Below, piece after piece: positions 9,517 through 15,858 of a stretch of DNA of 17,146 nt (positions within the stretch are counted from its first letter, which is position 1; each line of letters begins with the position of its first letter). Location: positions 1-17,146 of the forward strand of contig PLYW01000259.1 of the NCBI GenBank assembly GCA_003151875.1. Direction: 5' to 3'. Origin of the DNA: Acidobacteriaceae bacterium. Lineage in GTDB: Bacteria > Acidobacteriota > Terriglobia > Terriglobales > Acidobacteriaceae. Under the pieces are notes generated by a model that was not told the origin of the DNA, made no database searches, and worked only from the letters and a program-made list of their open reading frames with translations. Position numbers and translations under genes: made by a program.

Positions 9517-10606
9517 ACGCCATATCGATCACGAAGCGGTACTTCACATCGCTGCGCAACATGCGCTCGTAGGCCTCGTTGATCTTCTGGATCGGGATGA
9601 TCTCGATGTCGGACGTGATGTTGTGCTGGCCGCAGAAATCCAGCATCTCCTGCGTCTCCGCAATACCGCCGATCATCGAGCCGGAAAGCTGACGGCGCGC
9701 AGGAATAATACTGAATGCGGACAGTGCGAGCGGCTTTTCCGGCGCTCCCACCAGCACCAGCGTTCCATCGCGCTTCAGCAGGTTGAGATAGGCGTTGACG
9801 TCGTGCTGGGCGGAAACCGTGTCGAGAATAAAGTCGAAACGGTTGACGTGCTTCTCCATCTGCGCCGGATCTTTGGAGACCACCACTTCATGCGCGCCCA
9901 GGCGCTTGCCGTCCGCAGTCTTGTGAGCGGAGGTAGTGAACAGCGCGACGTGCGCGCCGAAGGCGTTGGCCAGCTTCACTCCCATGTGGCCGAGGCCGCC
10001 CAATCCCACGATGCCGACCTTCTGGCCCTTGCGGACATTCCAGTGCCGCATGGGTGAGTAAGTCGTAATGCCGGCGCAAAGCAGCGGCGCCGTTCCCGCC
10101 GGGTCCAGGTTCGCGGGAGGGCGCAGCACAAATGCTTCGTCCACCACGATGGTCTTGGAGTAGCCGCCGTAGGTCATACCGCCGAGATGCTTGTCTTCGC
10201 TGTTGTAGGTGAAGGTCGGTCCGGACTCACAGTACTGCTCCAGTCCCGCCTGGCAGCTTGGGCAGACGCGGTCGGAGTCCACCATGCAGCCGACCGCGGC
10301 GAGATCGCCTTCTTTGAATCTGTGCACCTGGGCGCCGGTCTTGACCACGCGCCCGATAATTTCGTGACCGGGCACGACCGGGTAAGTGGTGTTGGTCCAT
10401 TCGTTGCGCACGGTGTGCAAGTCGGAATGGCAAACCCCGCAGTAGAGGATGTCGATCTGTACGTCTTGCGGCCTGGGTTCACGACGCTCGAAGGAAAATG
10501 GCTGAAGAGGTGAAGTAGAGGAATGGGTCGCATAGCCGGTCGTTTTTGTGCGTCCCTGGCGCTGTACCGGCCTCTCAGAAGTGAGAACGTCAACTGCATG
10601 TGCCAT
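9506..10606 (-). CDS. Zinc-dependent NAD(P) alcohol dehydrogenase (YahK / cinnamyl-alcohol type)
   Basis: This is a medium-chain dehydrogenase/reductase, closest in pattern to E. coli YahK, which reduces a wide range of aldehydes with NADPH. The 366-residue protein has the catalytic zinc ligands Cys56 (YCGVCHSDLH), His81 and Glu82 (PGHEIIG) and Cys177 (APLLCAGITTYSP), and the dinucleotide-binding loop GLGGLGHMG (201-209). The structural zinc lobe reads DRVCPSCQAGLEQYC: three cysteines (115, 118, 126) with Asp112 where YahK has the first Cys. The C-terminus (GSMIGGIAETQEMLDFC, NEAYERMLRSDVKYRFVIDM) matches YahK closely. About 16 extra residues precede the usual N-terminus; the ATG at 10606 has AAGGA nearby and no internal Met offers a better start. 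It is a single gene, and the physiological aldehyde is unknown. Confidence 0.92.
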   Translation of the reverse strand: MAHAVDVLTSERPVQRQGRTKTTGYATHSSTSPLQPFSFERREPRPQDVQIDILYCGVCHSDLHTVRNEWTNTTYPVVPGHEIIGRVVKTGAQVHRFKEGDLAAVGCMVDSDRVCPSCQAGLEQYCESGPTFTYNSEDKHLGGMTYGGYSKTIVVDEAFVLRPPANLDPAGTAPLLCAGITTYSPMRHWNVRKGQKVGIVGLGGLGHMGVKLANAFGAHVALFTTSAHKTADGKRLGAHEVVVSKDPAQMEKHVNRFDFILDTVSAQHDVNAYLNLLKRDGTLVLVGAPEKPLALSAFSIIPARRQLSGSMIGGIAETQEMLDFCGQHNITSDIEIIPIQKINEAYERMLRSDVKYRFVIDMASLK

Positions 10607-10820
10607 GAATAGTTCCTTTCTATCGATGAACTCCCAGAAACGACGAGGCCATGAACGGCTCCCCCCGCCGCCGGGAAACTGCCTATGAGACCATTAGATT
10701 CCCTGCGACGCCATCGGTCACATCTTTGAGAGTTTGAGTTCAATTCCCGGCGACTAGATTTCGACACTTTGCGGGAATGCCGTCTCCCGCCCGGTTATGG
10801 TTTGTTTCCAGCGCCTGCGG

Positions 10821-10826
10821 TACTAT
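10821..10826 (+). promoter_or_regulatory. Candidate -10 box directly before the zinc-ribbon gene
   Basis: TACTAT (four of six matches to TATAAT) ends six bases before the ATG at 10833, and no Shine-Dalgarno sequence precedes that ATG. This spacing would put the transcript start on or next to the start codon, as in leaderless messages. The -35 region is not convincing. Confidence 0.35.
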
Positions 10827-10832
10827 TCGTGC

Positions 10833-11138
10833 ATGGCCAAGCCGCTCCAATTCGAAGTTCCATGTCCCTGTTGCGGTGCATTGCTGAAGATCGATAGCGA
10901 CACCAAGGCCGTGATTGCGCACACGCCCAAGGCTGTTCCCAAAACCTTCGAAGACCTGGAGTCGGCGGCCCGCGCCATGAAAGATCAGGACACCCGCAAG
11001 GAGTCCATCTTTCGCCAGTCCGTGGAAGCGCAGAAACACCAGGGCGACTTGCTGGAGAAGAAGTTTCAGGAAGCGCTCAAGCGTGCCAAGGAAACGCCCG
11101 ATACTGGCAAGCCCATTCGTGACTTCGATCTGGACTGA
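10833..11138 (+). CDS. Small zinc-ribbon-like protein of unknown function
   Basis: The product is 101 residues. It opens MAKPLQFEVPCPCCGALLKID, where the CPCC knuckle is followed by a beta-strand-like segment, resembling half of a zinc ribbon; no second cysteine pair follows, so zinc binding would need a dimer or another ligand. From about residue 40 it is highly charged and probably helical or coiled (ARAMKDQDTRKESIFRQ, LLEKKFQEALKRAKE), ending in the acidic RDFDLD. The frame extends upstream to GTG-type starts near 10797, but the conserved-looking domain begins at this ATG. It is transcribed divergently from the dehydrogenase and convergently with tatC. I recognise it only as a type of small conserved acidobacterial protein and assign no function. 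Confidence 0.75.
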   Translation: MAKPLQFEVPCPCCGALLKIDSDTKAVIAHTPKAVPKTFEDLESAARAMKDQDTRKESIFRQSVEAQKHQGDLLEKKFQEALKRAKETPDTGKPIRDFDLD

Positions 11139-11140
11139 AA

Positions 11141-11262
11141 AGCATTCAGCATTCAGCACTCAGCTAAAGCGTTTGCAAGGGCGCACCGGCTTGTTTTGTT
11201 TTGCTGACACCTGGCCACCAGCCGCTGACTACTCACATCGTTGTTGCTGAGTGCTGAGTGCT
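11141..11262. repeat. Long-range inverted CAGCACT-type repeat between convergent genes
   Basis: The left arm (11141-11164) is made of imperfect heptads AGCATTC-AGCATTC-AGCACTC-AGC, and the right arm (11246-11262) reads GCTGAGTGCTGAGTGCT, its near reverse complement. The arms are separated by about 81 bases. The right arm overlaps the stop codon of tatC (11261-11263), and the left arm begins three bases after the zinc-ribbon stop. It could end transcription from both sides. Heptad CAGCACT tracts of this type are, from memory, common between acidobacterial genes. Confidence 0.55.
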
Positions 11263-12067
11263 AACTGCTCGCCCCCGCCTTCGCTGCTCTCTTCTTGCGC
11301 TGCGTGGGGTGTACGAACCACGCGATGGCGATGCTGAACAGGTACAGCACGATCATGGGCGCGGCGAAGATGCACATGTTCATGATGTCGGTGGTCGGCG
11401 TGATGATGGCGGCGATGATGAAGATCACCAGGATGGAATAGCGGAAGTTTCGCCACATCCAGCCTGCGGTCAGGATGCCCATCAGCGCGAGAAAGAACAC
11501 CAGGATCGGCATCTCAAACACCAGACCGAGTCCGGCAATGATGGTCAGGAACAGGTCGGTGTATTCGCCAACGGTGATCATCGGCTTGAACTGGATGCTC
11601 CAGCCAATCAGGAAATCCAGGGCCGCCGGATAGACCATTTTGTAGCCAAAGAAGCCGCCCGCCAGAAACAGTCCCACGGTGCTGAACATGAAGGGCAACA
11701 CGTAGCGGCGTTCGTTGCGGTAAAGGCCCGGCGCGATGAATGCCCACACTTGGTAAAGCACGAACGGCGAGGCCACGAAGATTCCCGCCAGGAATGAAAT
11801 CTTCAAGTACATGTTGAAGGGATCGGTGGGATTCAGGTAAACCAGTTGCGTGTCCATCTTGTGATTGGCCAAGGCGGTCACGATGGGCTTCTGCATGATG
11901 GCGAAGATCTGCTCATGGAACCACCAGCACACCCCGAATCCACCAGCGATATAAAGAAAACTGTAGATGATGCGCCGGCGCAACTCCTCCAGGTGCTCCA
12001 GGAAGCTCATGCCGGTCATTTCCTCGGAAGCGCGCTTCTGCGCTGTTTCCACAACGGGGCTAGGCAT
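11261..12067 (-). CDS. tatC: Sec-independent (twin-arginine) protein translocase TatC
   Basis: TatC is the inner-membrane receptor that recognises twin-arginine signal peptides of folded proteins. The 268-residue sequence has the N-terminal SFLEHLEELRRRI motif (21-33) and six membrane segments, at roughly 34-55, 87-110, 125-148, 171-195, 208-224 and 231-251. It also has APGLYRNERRY (112-122; Glu119 corresponds to the functional Glu103 of E. coli) and FEMP (184-187; Glu185 is the conserved intramembrane Glu). A basic tail follows (RKKRAAK). A 20-residue N-terminal extension precedes the family start. Its ATG overlaps the end of tatB by eight bases (12060-12067), so the two are translationally coupled. 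It is one of the most secure calls in the window. Confidence 0.97.
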   Translation of the reverse strand: MPSPVVETAQKRASEEMTGMSFLEHLEELRRRIIYSFLYIAGGFGVCWWFHEQIFAIMQKPIVTALANHKMDTQLVYLNPTDPFNMYLKISFLAGIFVASPFVLYQVWAFIAPGLYRNERRYVLPFMFSTVGLFLAGGFFGYKMVYPAALDFLIGWSIQFKPMITVGEYTDLFLTIIAGLGLVFEMPILVFFLALMGILTAGWMWRNFRYSILVIFIIAAIITPTTDIMNMCIFAAPMIVLYLFSIAIAWFVHPTQRKKRAAKAGASS

Positions 12068-12446
12068 CGGGAGTGGACCTGACAGGTGTGGGAGGCTGGT
12101 TCATCGATTTCGCAGCCGGGAGTTCCGGGGGTGCGGCATCAGCGTCGGGTTCAGGGATCGCATCGGCGCTGCTGCGGCTAACAACCCCAACCGGAGGCAG
12201 GATGGCCGGCTCCCACGGCTTCTCCGGCGGTAACGCCTTTGCCGCTTCGGGTTGCTTCCGGGCGCGCTCATCCAGCTCAATGTTCATCATCTCGGTTTCG
12301 AGTTGGTTCTTGAACTCGTTGCTGGCGCGTTTGAACTCGGCAGCCCATTTTCCCAACTGGCGCGCCAACCCGGGCAAGCGCTTGGGGCCGACCACCACCA
12401 GTGCCAGCAGAAAAATGAAGATCATCTCTGGCATGCCAAGATTCAT
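12060..12446 (-). CDS. tatB: Twin-arginine translocase TatA/TatB-family subunit
   Basis: This small subunit works with TatC in export of folded proteins. From the ATG at 12446 the product is 128 residues. It has a short membrane helix (MPEMIFIFLLALVVV, 5-19), the hinge GPKRLP (20-25), an amphipathic helix (about 26-60, with KRASNEFKNQLE) and a Pro/Ala-rich, low-complexity tail. GPKRLP is more TatB-like than the FGxKKLP of TatA, but no separate tatA is nearby, and in such genomes one protein may serve both roles. An upstream in-frame ATG at 12497 would add 17 residues (MPNATVVKNEPRIYDDP) before the family-typical MNLGMPE start, so I prefer 12446. No Shine-Dalgarno precedes it, and TATGAT lies six bases before the ATG. 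Confidence 0.88.
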   Translation of the reverse strand: MNLGMPEMIFIFLLALVVVGPKRLPGLARQLGKWAAEFKRASNEFKNQLETEMMNIELDERARKQPEAAKALPPEKPWEPAILPPVGVVSRSSADAIPEPDADAAPPELPAAKSMNQPPTPVRSTPDA

Positions 12447-12452
12447 GGGATC

Positions 12453-12458
12453 ATCATA
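12453..12458 (-). promoter_or_regulatory. Candidate -10 box immediately before tatB
   Basis: On the minus strand TATGAT (five of six matches to TATAAT) is followed by six bases and then the tatB ATG at 12446, with no ribosome-binding site in between. This would give a leaderless tatBC message. The -35 region at 17 bases (TGGTGA) is weak. Confidence 0.35.
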
Positions 12459-12530
12459 AATGCGGGGCTCGTTTTTCACCACAGTAGCATTTGGCATTCT
12501 TGCAATACGTGTTCGTCAGGAGGAAGTGAC

Positions 12531-12983
12531 ATGGCAAAACTGATTGGCTTGGCTTTCGCTACCCTGCTTCTGCTGGCCTCTGCGAACCCTGTCCACGAAA
12601 GATTTGCAAAGTATAAGGCGGTTGAATCCTACGAAATCCGACCAGGCGTTCTGATGATGCCGAGCTATTCATCTGACGGACAAGTTTGCGAGATCGGGCT
12701 GGAGAAACTGCATTACTCACCCGAAATAATCAGGCTGGACTCCAGCTTGTCGCGGAAGGAGATCGATCAAATTTTCGACGAGCTCGTGCCAGCAGATGAG
12801 AGAGGGCAACGGTCCAAGGACTTCGCACGGGATCTAATCACACAAAGTGGTGGCGGTCTCACAACGCACATAGACTTCCAAAATGTGTCGATCCAGATTT
12901 ACGGTGCTACGGCTGATAAGGACGGAAGTACGGTGGATGAAGTTGCCGCCACACTCAAATGGAAGAATCGAAAATGCTCGTAG
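12531..12983 (+). CDS. Small secreted protein of unknown function
   Basis: The product is 150 residues, beginning at an ATG preceded by AGGAGG (12519-12524). Residues 1-18 form a Sec-type signal peptide (MAKLIGLAFATLLLLASA), so it is probably periplasmic. The mature part reads YEIRPGVLMMPSYSSDGQVC and then EIGLEKLHYSPEIIRLDSSL, with a charged helical middle (SRKEIDQIFDELVPADERGQ), a glycine-rich turn (QSGGGLTTHIDF), strand-like VSIQIYG, and an end LKWKNRKCS. There are two cysteines (53, 149), possibly a disulfide. I recognise it only as one of the uncharacterised secreted proteins found in acidobacteria. It is divergent from tatBC with an 84-bp gap; no twin-arginine motif is present, so it is not an obvious Tat substrate. 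Confidence 0.8.
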   Translation: MAKLIGLAFATLLLLASANPVHERFAKYKAVESYEIRPGVLMMPSYSSDGQVCEIGLEKLHYSPEIIRLDSSLSRKEIDQIFDELVPADERGQRSKDFARDLITQSGGGLTTHIDFQNVSIQIYGATADKDGSTVDEVAATLKWKNRKCS

Positions 12984-13165
12984 GCATTTTGGGGCCGCCC
13001 TCCAGATGGGACATTACTTACACAGCCGGGCTGCTGCCCTGCTCACCATCTCCCGGTTCTACCGTCTGTTACGGAGGTGGGGAGTAAACGGGTTTCGCAC
13101 CCTTCTTGGGGAACCAGCATCCAAACTAGCGGCTGATCTGGCAGCTCGGGGTGAGCTAAAGTGCA

Positions 13166-13174
13166 TGGTATACT
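13166..13174 (+). promoter_or_regulatory. Candidate extended -10 promoter for the S41 peptidase
   Basis: TGGTATACT (13166-13174) is a TGn extension followed by TATACT (five of six matches). Extended -10 promoters can work without a good -35 box, and none is seen here. The predicted leader before the peptidase ATG is about 60 bases. The rest of the gap from 12984 holds no gene I can support. Confidence 0.4.
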
Positions 13175-13240
13175 GCCTGAAAGTCTTGCTCCGGTGCGCA
13201 TACCTTGAAGATTCATCCCCGGCCAGCCGAAGGAACAAAC

Positions 13241-14875
13241 ATGGCAAGTAGTTCGCGTCGCTCCGCTGTTCTCATCCTCAGCATCATTCTGGCTTGCGGT
13301 TGTGTAGGCGTGGTTTTTGGCCAGCGCCTCGCTTCGGCCGCTCCTTCCGGCGACGGCGACATCCGCGACAGCCTGCGCAGCTTCACCCAGGTTTACGAAG
13401 TCGTGCAGCAGAACTATGCCGAACCGGTCAGCCCCGATAAGGCGATCTACAACGGGGCGATTCCCGGCATGTTGCGCGTGCTCGATCCGCACTCAAACTT
13501 TTTCGATCCCAAAGCCTATGCGGCTTTGCGCGAGGAGCAGCGCGGCAAGTACTACGGTGTGGGCATGCAGGTCGGTCCCCGCAACAACAAAGTCATCGTG
13601 ATCGCCCCTTTCACCGGCGCGCCGGCCTATAAAGCCGGTATCCGGCCGGGCGATGTGATTATCGCGGTGGATGGCCGGCCTACCGACAACATGACTACCA
13701 GCGATGTTGCCGAGTTGCTGAAAGGGCCCAAGGGCACCGCGGTCAAGATTACGATGCTGCGCGAAGGTTCCGACAAGCCACTTGACTTTACCGTGGTGCG
13801 CGATGAGATCCCCCGCTACAGCGTGGACGTGCATTTTTTGATCCGTCCGGGTATCGGCTACATCCACGTCTCGGGATTTCAGGAAACCACGGAAAAAGAA
13901 GTGCGCGACGCGCTGGATGAACTGGGCGACATTCACGGGCTCATCCTCGACCTGCGCCAGAATCCCGGCGGACTGTTGAGCGAAGGTGTGGGCGTGGCCG
14001 ACCAGTTCCTGAAGAAGGGACAGGTCATCGTTTCGCATCACGGGCGCGCTTCCGCAGAGAAGGTTTACAAAGCCAGTCACGGCAATGGAGGCAAGGATTA
14101 TCCGTTGGTGGTGCTGGTGAACCGCGGAACGGCTTCCGCAGCGGAGATCGTCGCGGGCGCGATTCAAGACCACGATCGGGGACTGGTCGCCGGTGAGACC
14201 ACCTTCGGCAAAGGTTTGGTGCAGACCGTGTATCCGCTGTCGGAGAACACCGGACTGGCGCTGACCACAGCGAAGTATTACACCCCCAGCGGCCGCCTGA
14301 TCCAGCGCGATTACAGCAGCATCTCGCTTTACGACTACTACTATAACGATCGCAACAACGATGCCAACAACGCCAACCACGAAGTCAAGATGACCGACAG
14401 TGGCCGCACCGTGTACGGCGGCGGCGGCATCACGCCCGACGTGAAGATCCCGCCGGCCAAAACCGACAAGTTCCAGGACACGCTGCTGGAGAAATATACG
14501 TTTTTCAACTTCGCCAAGCACTACGTCATCAACCACAAAGTCGACAAGCAATTTGCAGTTGACGAGACGGTGATGCAGGAGTTCCGCAAGTTCCTGGATG
14601 AACAGAAGACCCCGTTCACCGAGGCGGACTTGGCCGAGAATGGCGATTGGATCAAATCCAGTATCAAGGCCGAACTGTTTATTAACGAGTTTGGTCAGCA
14701 GGAAGGCATGAAGGCGCATGCCGAAAGCGACCCGGCTGTGGCCAAGGCGCTGGACCTGCTTCCCCAGGCCAAGCAGTTGGCCGACAACGCCAAGCGGATC
14801 ATCGCGCAGCGCAATAACGCCAGGCTGACGGCGCAGCAGAGCGATACGCCGGAACCGCAATCGGTAAAGCGTTAG
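13241..14875 (+). CDS. S41-family carboxy-terminal processing peptidase
   Basis: CtpA/Prc-type serine proteases trim or degrade envelope proteins from their C-termini. The 544-residue protein has an N-terminal hydrophobic segment (9-27, SRRSAVLILSIILACGCVGV), which is a signal peptide or anchor. A PDZ domain spans about 103-190 (KYYGVGMQVG, AGIRPGDVIIAVDG) and the S41 protease domain about 195-380. The catalytic Ser299 lies in NRGTASAAEIVAGAIQD and the partner Lys324 in TTFGKGLVQT. The start ATG follows AAGGAAC (13230-13236); an in-frame ATG at 13205 would push the signal region inward. ILAC at 16-19 is a weak lipobox. The C-terminal 150 residues, charged and helical, are usual for this clade. 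The gene has a strong terminator of its own. Its substrates are unknown. Confidence 0.93.
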   Translation: MASSSRRSAVLILSIILACGCVGVVFGQRLASAAPSGDGDIRDSLRSFTQVYEVVQQNYAEPVSPDKAIYNGAIPGMLRVLDPHSNFFDPKAYAALREEQRGKYYGVGMQVGPRNNKVIVIAPFTGAPAYKAGIRPGDVIIAVDGRPTDNMTTSDVAELLKGPKGTAVKITMLREGSDKPLDFTVVRDEIPRYSVDVHFLIRPGIGYIHVSGFQETTEKEVRDALDELGDIHGLILDLRQNPGGLLSEGVGVADQFLKKGQVIVSHHGRASAEKVYKASHGNGGKDYPLVVLVNRGTASAAEIVAGAIQDHDRGLVAGETTFGKGLVQTVYPLSENTGLALTTAKYYTPSGRLIQRDYSSISLYDYYYNDRNNDANNANHEVKMTDSGRTVYGGGGITPDVKIPPAKTDKFQDTLLEKYTFFNFAKHYVINHKVDKQFAVDETVMQEFRKFLDEQKTPFTEADLAENGDWIKSSIKAELFINEFGQQEGMKAHAESDPAVAKALDLLPQAKQLADNAKRIIAQRNNARLTAQQSDTPEPQSVKR

Positions 14876-14898
14876 CCTCGGAGCCCAGATCATCAGCT

Positions 14899-14928
14899 AA
14901 GCCCGCGTGAGCGGGCTTTGTTGTTGTT
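14899..14928 (+). terminator. Intrinsic terminator of the S41 peptidase gene
   Basis: A perfect 8-bp stem AAGCCCGC / GCGGGCTT (14899-14906 and 14911-14918) with a GTGA loop is followed by the T-rich TGTTGTTGTTG. It begins 24 bases after the peptidase stop codon. Confidence 0.85.
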
Positions 14929-14964
14929 GCGACCGACTGCAATCCTTCCGAGGAGAGGTTAGCT

Positions 14965-15034
14965 GATCGGCGGAGCGGAACAGCATCGCCAACACCTGCG
15001 GGCGAGGCTTGGATTTGTCCCGCTCCGCTCGATC
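14965..15034. repeat. Inverted repeat between convergent peptidase and ybaK genes
   Basis: GATCGGCGGAGCGG (14965-14978) and CCGCTCCGCTCGATC (15020-15034) are inverted copies differing by one inserted base, 41 bases apart. The right arm ends nine bases from the ybaK stop codon, so on the minus strand this could fold just after ybaK. No T-run follows, so an intrinsic terminator role is doubtful. Confidence 0.4.
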
Positions 15035-15042
15035 AAGGCCAT

Positions 15043-15531
15043 TTAAACCATCACGAGATGGGCTGTCCGTGCGGACGAAAAGCTCATCACCTCAGGCCGC
15101 ACCAACCTATCGAAATCGGTGTACGCCATCCTGATCAACTCATAATGCGAGCCCGCATTGAAGGCGATCTCATCGTCTTCCGTCAGGGTCTCATCGACGT
15201 ACACCGGGATGCCGTATAAGTTGCCGAACGGAGGCATGGCGCCGGTCTCACAGTCGGGAAAATGCTGTTTGAACTCGCGTTCGCTGGCCAGTTCCGCGTC
15301 CTGAACCCCGACCTCTTTCTTCAGGGCCGTCAGGTCCACCTGGTAGGACGCCGGCAGCACCGCCATGGCGAGGGCGCCATCGAGTTTCACGATCACGGTC
15401 TTGGCCAGAAATTTGCCCGAGATATGCGCCACCGCGGCAATACCCTGGGCGGTATAAGCCTTGGAGTGAGACATGACAACGTATTTCACTTCATGGCCGT
15501 CGAGGAAGGCTTTGACTTTGGTGAGATGCAT
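15043..15531 (-). CDS. YbaK/aminoacyl-tRNA deacylase-family protein
   Basis: The YbaK/ProX-type domain hydrolyses wrongly charged tRNAs (for example Ala- or Cys-tRNA(Pro)) in trans, correcting synthetase errors in the cytoplasm. The 162-residue protein is a stand-alone domain of usual length. It has MSHSKAYTAQGIA (20-32), FLAKTVIVKLDG (41-52, Lys44 as the likely conserved lysine), MAVLPASYQVDL, PPFGNLYGIPVYVD and the FNAGSHYELIRM segment near the C-terminus. The frame is open for 76 more codons upstream, but the start is set by GGAG (15538-15541) before the ATG at 15531, and the upstream part has no family likeness. A hairpin and a short reading frame lie just upstream. Which tRNA it edits cannot be told from the sequence. 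Confidence 0.88.
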   Translation of the reverse strand: MHLTKVKAFLDGHEVKYVVMSHSKAYTAQGIAAVAHISGKFLAKTVIVKLDGALAMAVLPASYQVDLTALKKEVGVQDAELASEREFKQHFPDCETGAMPPFGNLYGIPVYVDETLTEDDEIAFNAGSHYELIRMAYTDFDRLVRPEVMSFSSARTAHLVMV

Positions 15532-15553
15532 ATTGAACTCCTCGCGACATTCC

Positions 15554-15570
15554 GCGGGCCCTCGGCCCGC
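15554..15570 (-). promoter_or_regulatory. Leader hairpin before ybaK
   Basis: GCGGGCC-CTC-GGCCCGC is a perfect 7-bp GC stem with a three-base loop, 23 bases before the ybaK ATG and close to its ribosome-binding site. There is no T-run after it, so it would more likely affect translation or RNA stability than end transcription. Its role is inferred from position only. Confidence 0.45.
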
Positions 15571-15590
15571 AAAGACAGGGTTGATGCAAC

Positions 15591-15689
15591 TTAGTGCAAG
15601 GGGCCGACGACGCCCGCTTTCCTTCGCTTTGCTTGTATCGGTAGATTCCGCGAGGTTGCTCGCGCTTGCTCGAGAAGAGCTTGGACCAT
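15591..15689 (-). CDS. Possible 32-residue basic peptide upstream of ybaK
   Basis: A short frame on the minus strand starts at ATG 15689 and ends at TAA 15591-15593. It is preceded by AAGGAGGT (15697-15704), a full match to the 16S anti-Shine-Dalgarno sequence, at an ideal seven-base spacing. No other gene in this window has so complete a site. The peptide begins MVQALLEQARATSRN, has a basic KRRK patch and ends GVVGPLH; it contains two prolines and no run of any one amino acid. It ends 59 bases before the ybaK start, with the leader hairpin in between. It could be a leader peptide, a small independent protein, or chance. There is no recognisable family. Confidence 0.45.
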   Translation of the reverse strand: MVQALLEQARATSRNLPIQAKRRKAGVVGPLH

Positions 15690-15731
15690 TCGGGCTACCT
15701 CCTTGCGGTCGGTTGACCCTCGTGTAGCCCC

Positions 15732-15759
15732 AGTTTAATCGGGCTGGCGCAGCGCGCAA
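15732..15759 (-). promoter_or_regulatory. Candidate promoter for the short frame and ybaK
   Basis: On the minus strand TTGCGC (15759-15754, four of six) and TAAACT (15737-15732, four of six) are 16 bases apart. Transcription would begin near 15725 and give a leader of about 36 bases before the short frame. The match is modest. Confidence 0.28.
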
Positions 15760-15858
15760 GCACAGCCGTCACATTACCCTTGTGACAGATGTGCAGTTTT
15801 GGGCCGCCTTTGTGGCTTCGACGGGCTAGAGGTTTCCAGAACTGGTGTAGCCACTTGT

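Noticed and set aside
10647..10737. Short plus-strand frame beginning ATGAACGGCTCC between the dehydrogenase and zinc-ribbon genes
   Set aside because: Weak ribosome-binding site, arginine/proline-rich chance-like composition and no supporting context.
10734..10755. GAGTTCAATTCCCGGCGAC resembling the T-loop and 3' end of a tRNA, possibly an attachment-site scar
   Set aside because: The 5' half of the T-stem does not pair, there is no acceptor or anticodon arm upstream, and no integrase is nearby.
12984..13251. Frame through the gap before the S41 peptidase (segment LQMGHYLHSRAAALL...) as a transposase remnant
   Set aside because: No transposase motif, no terminal repeats, and the part with the longest frame begins inside the preceding gene; no family could be named.
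13493..14893. Minus-strand open frame of 466 codons opposite the S41 peptidase
   Set aside because: It is antisense to a gene with an intact PDZ domain and Ser/Lys pair; composition is typical of a shadow frame.
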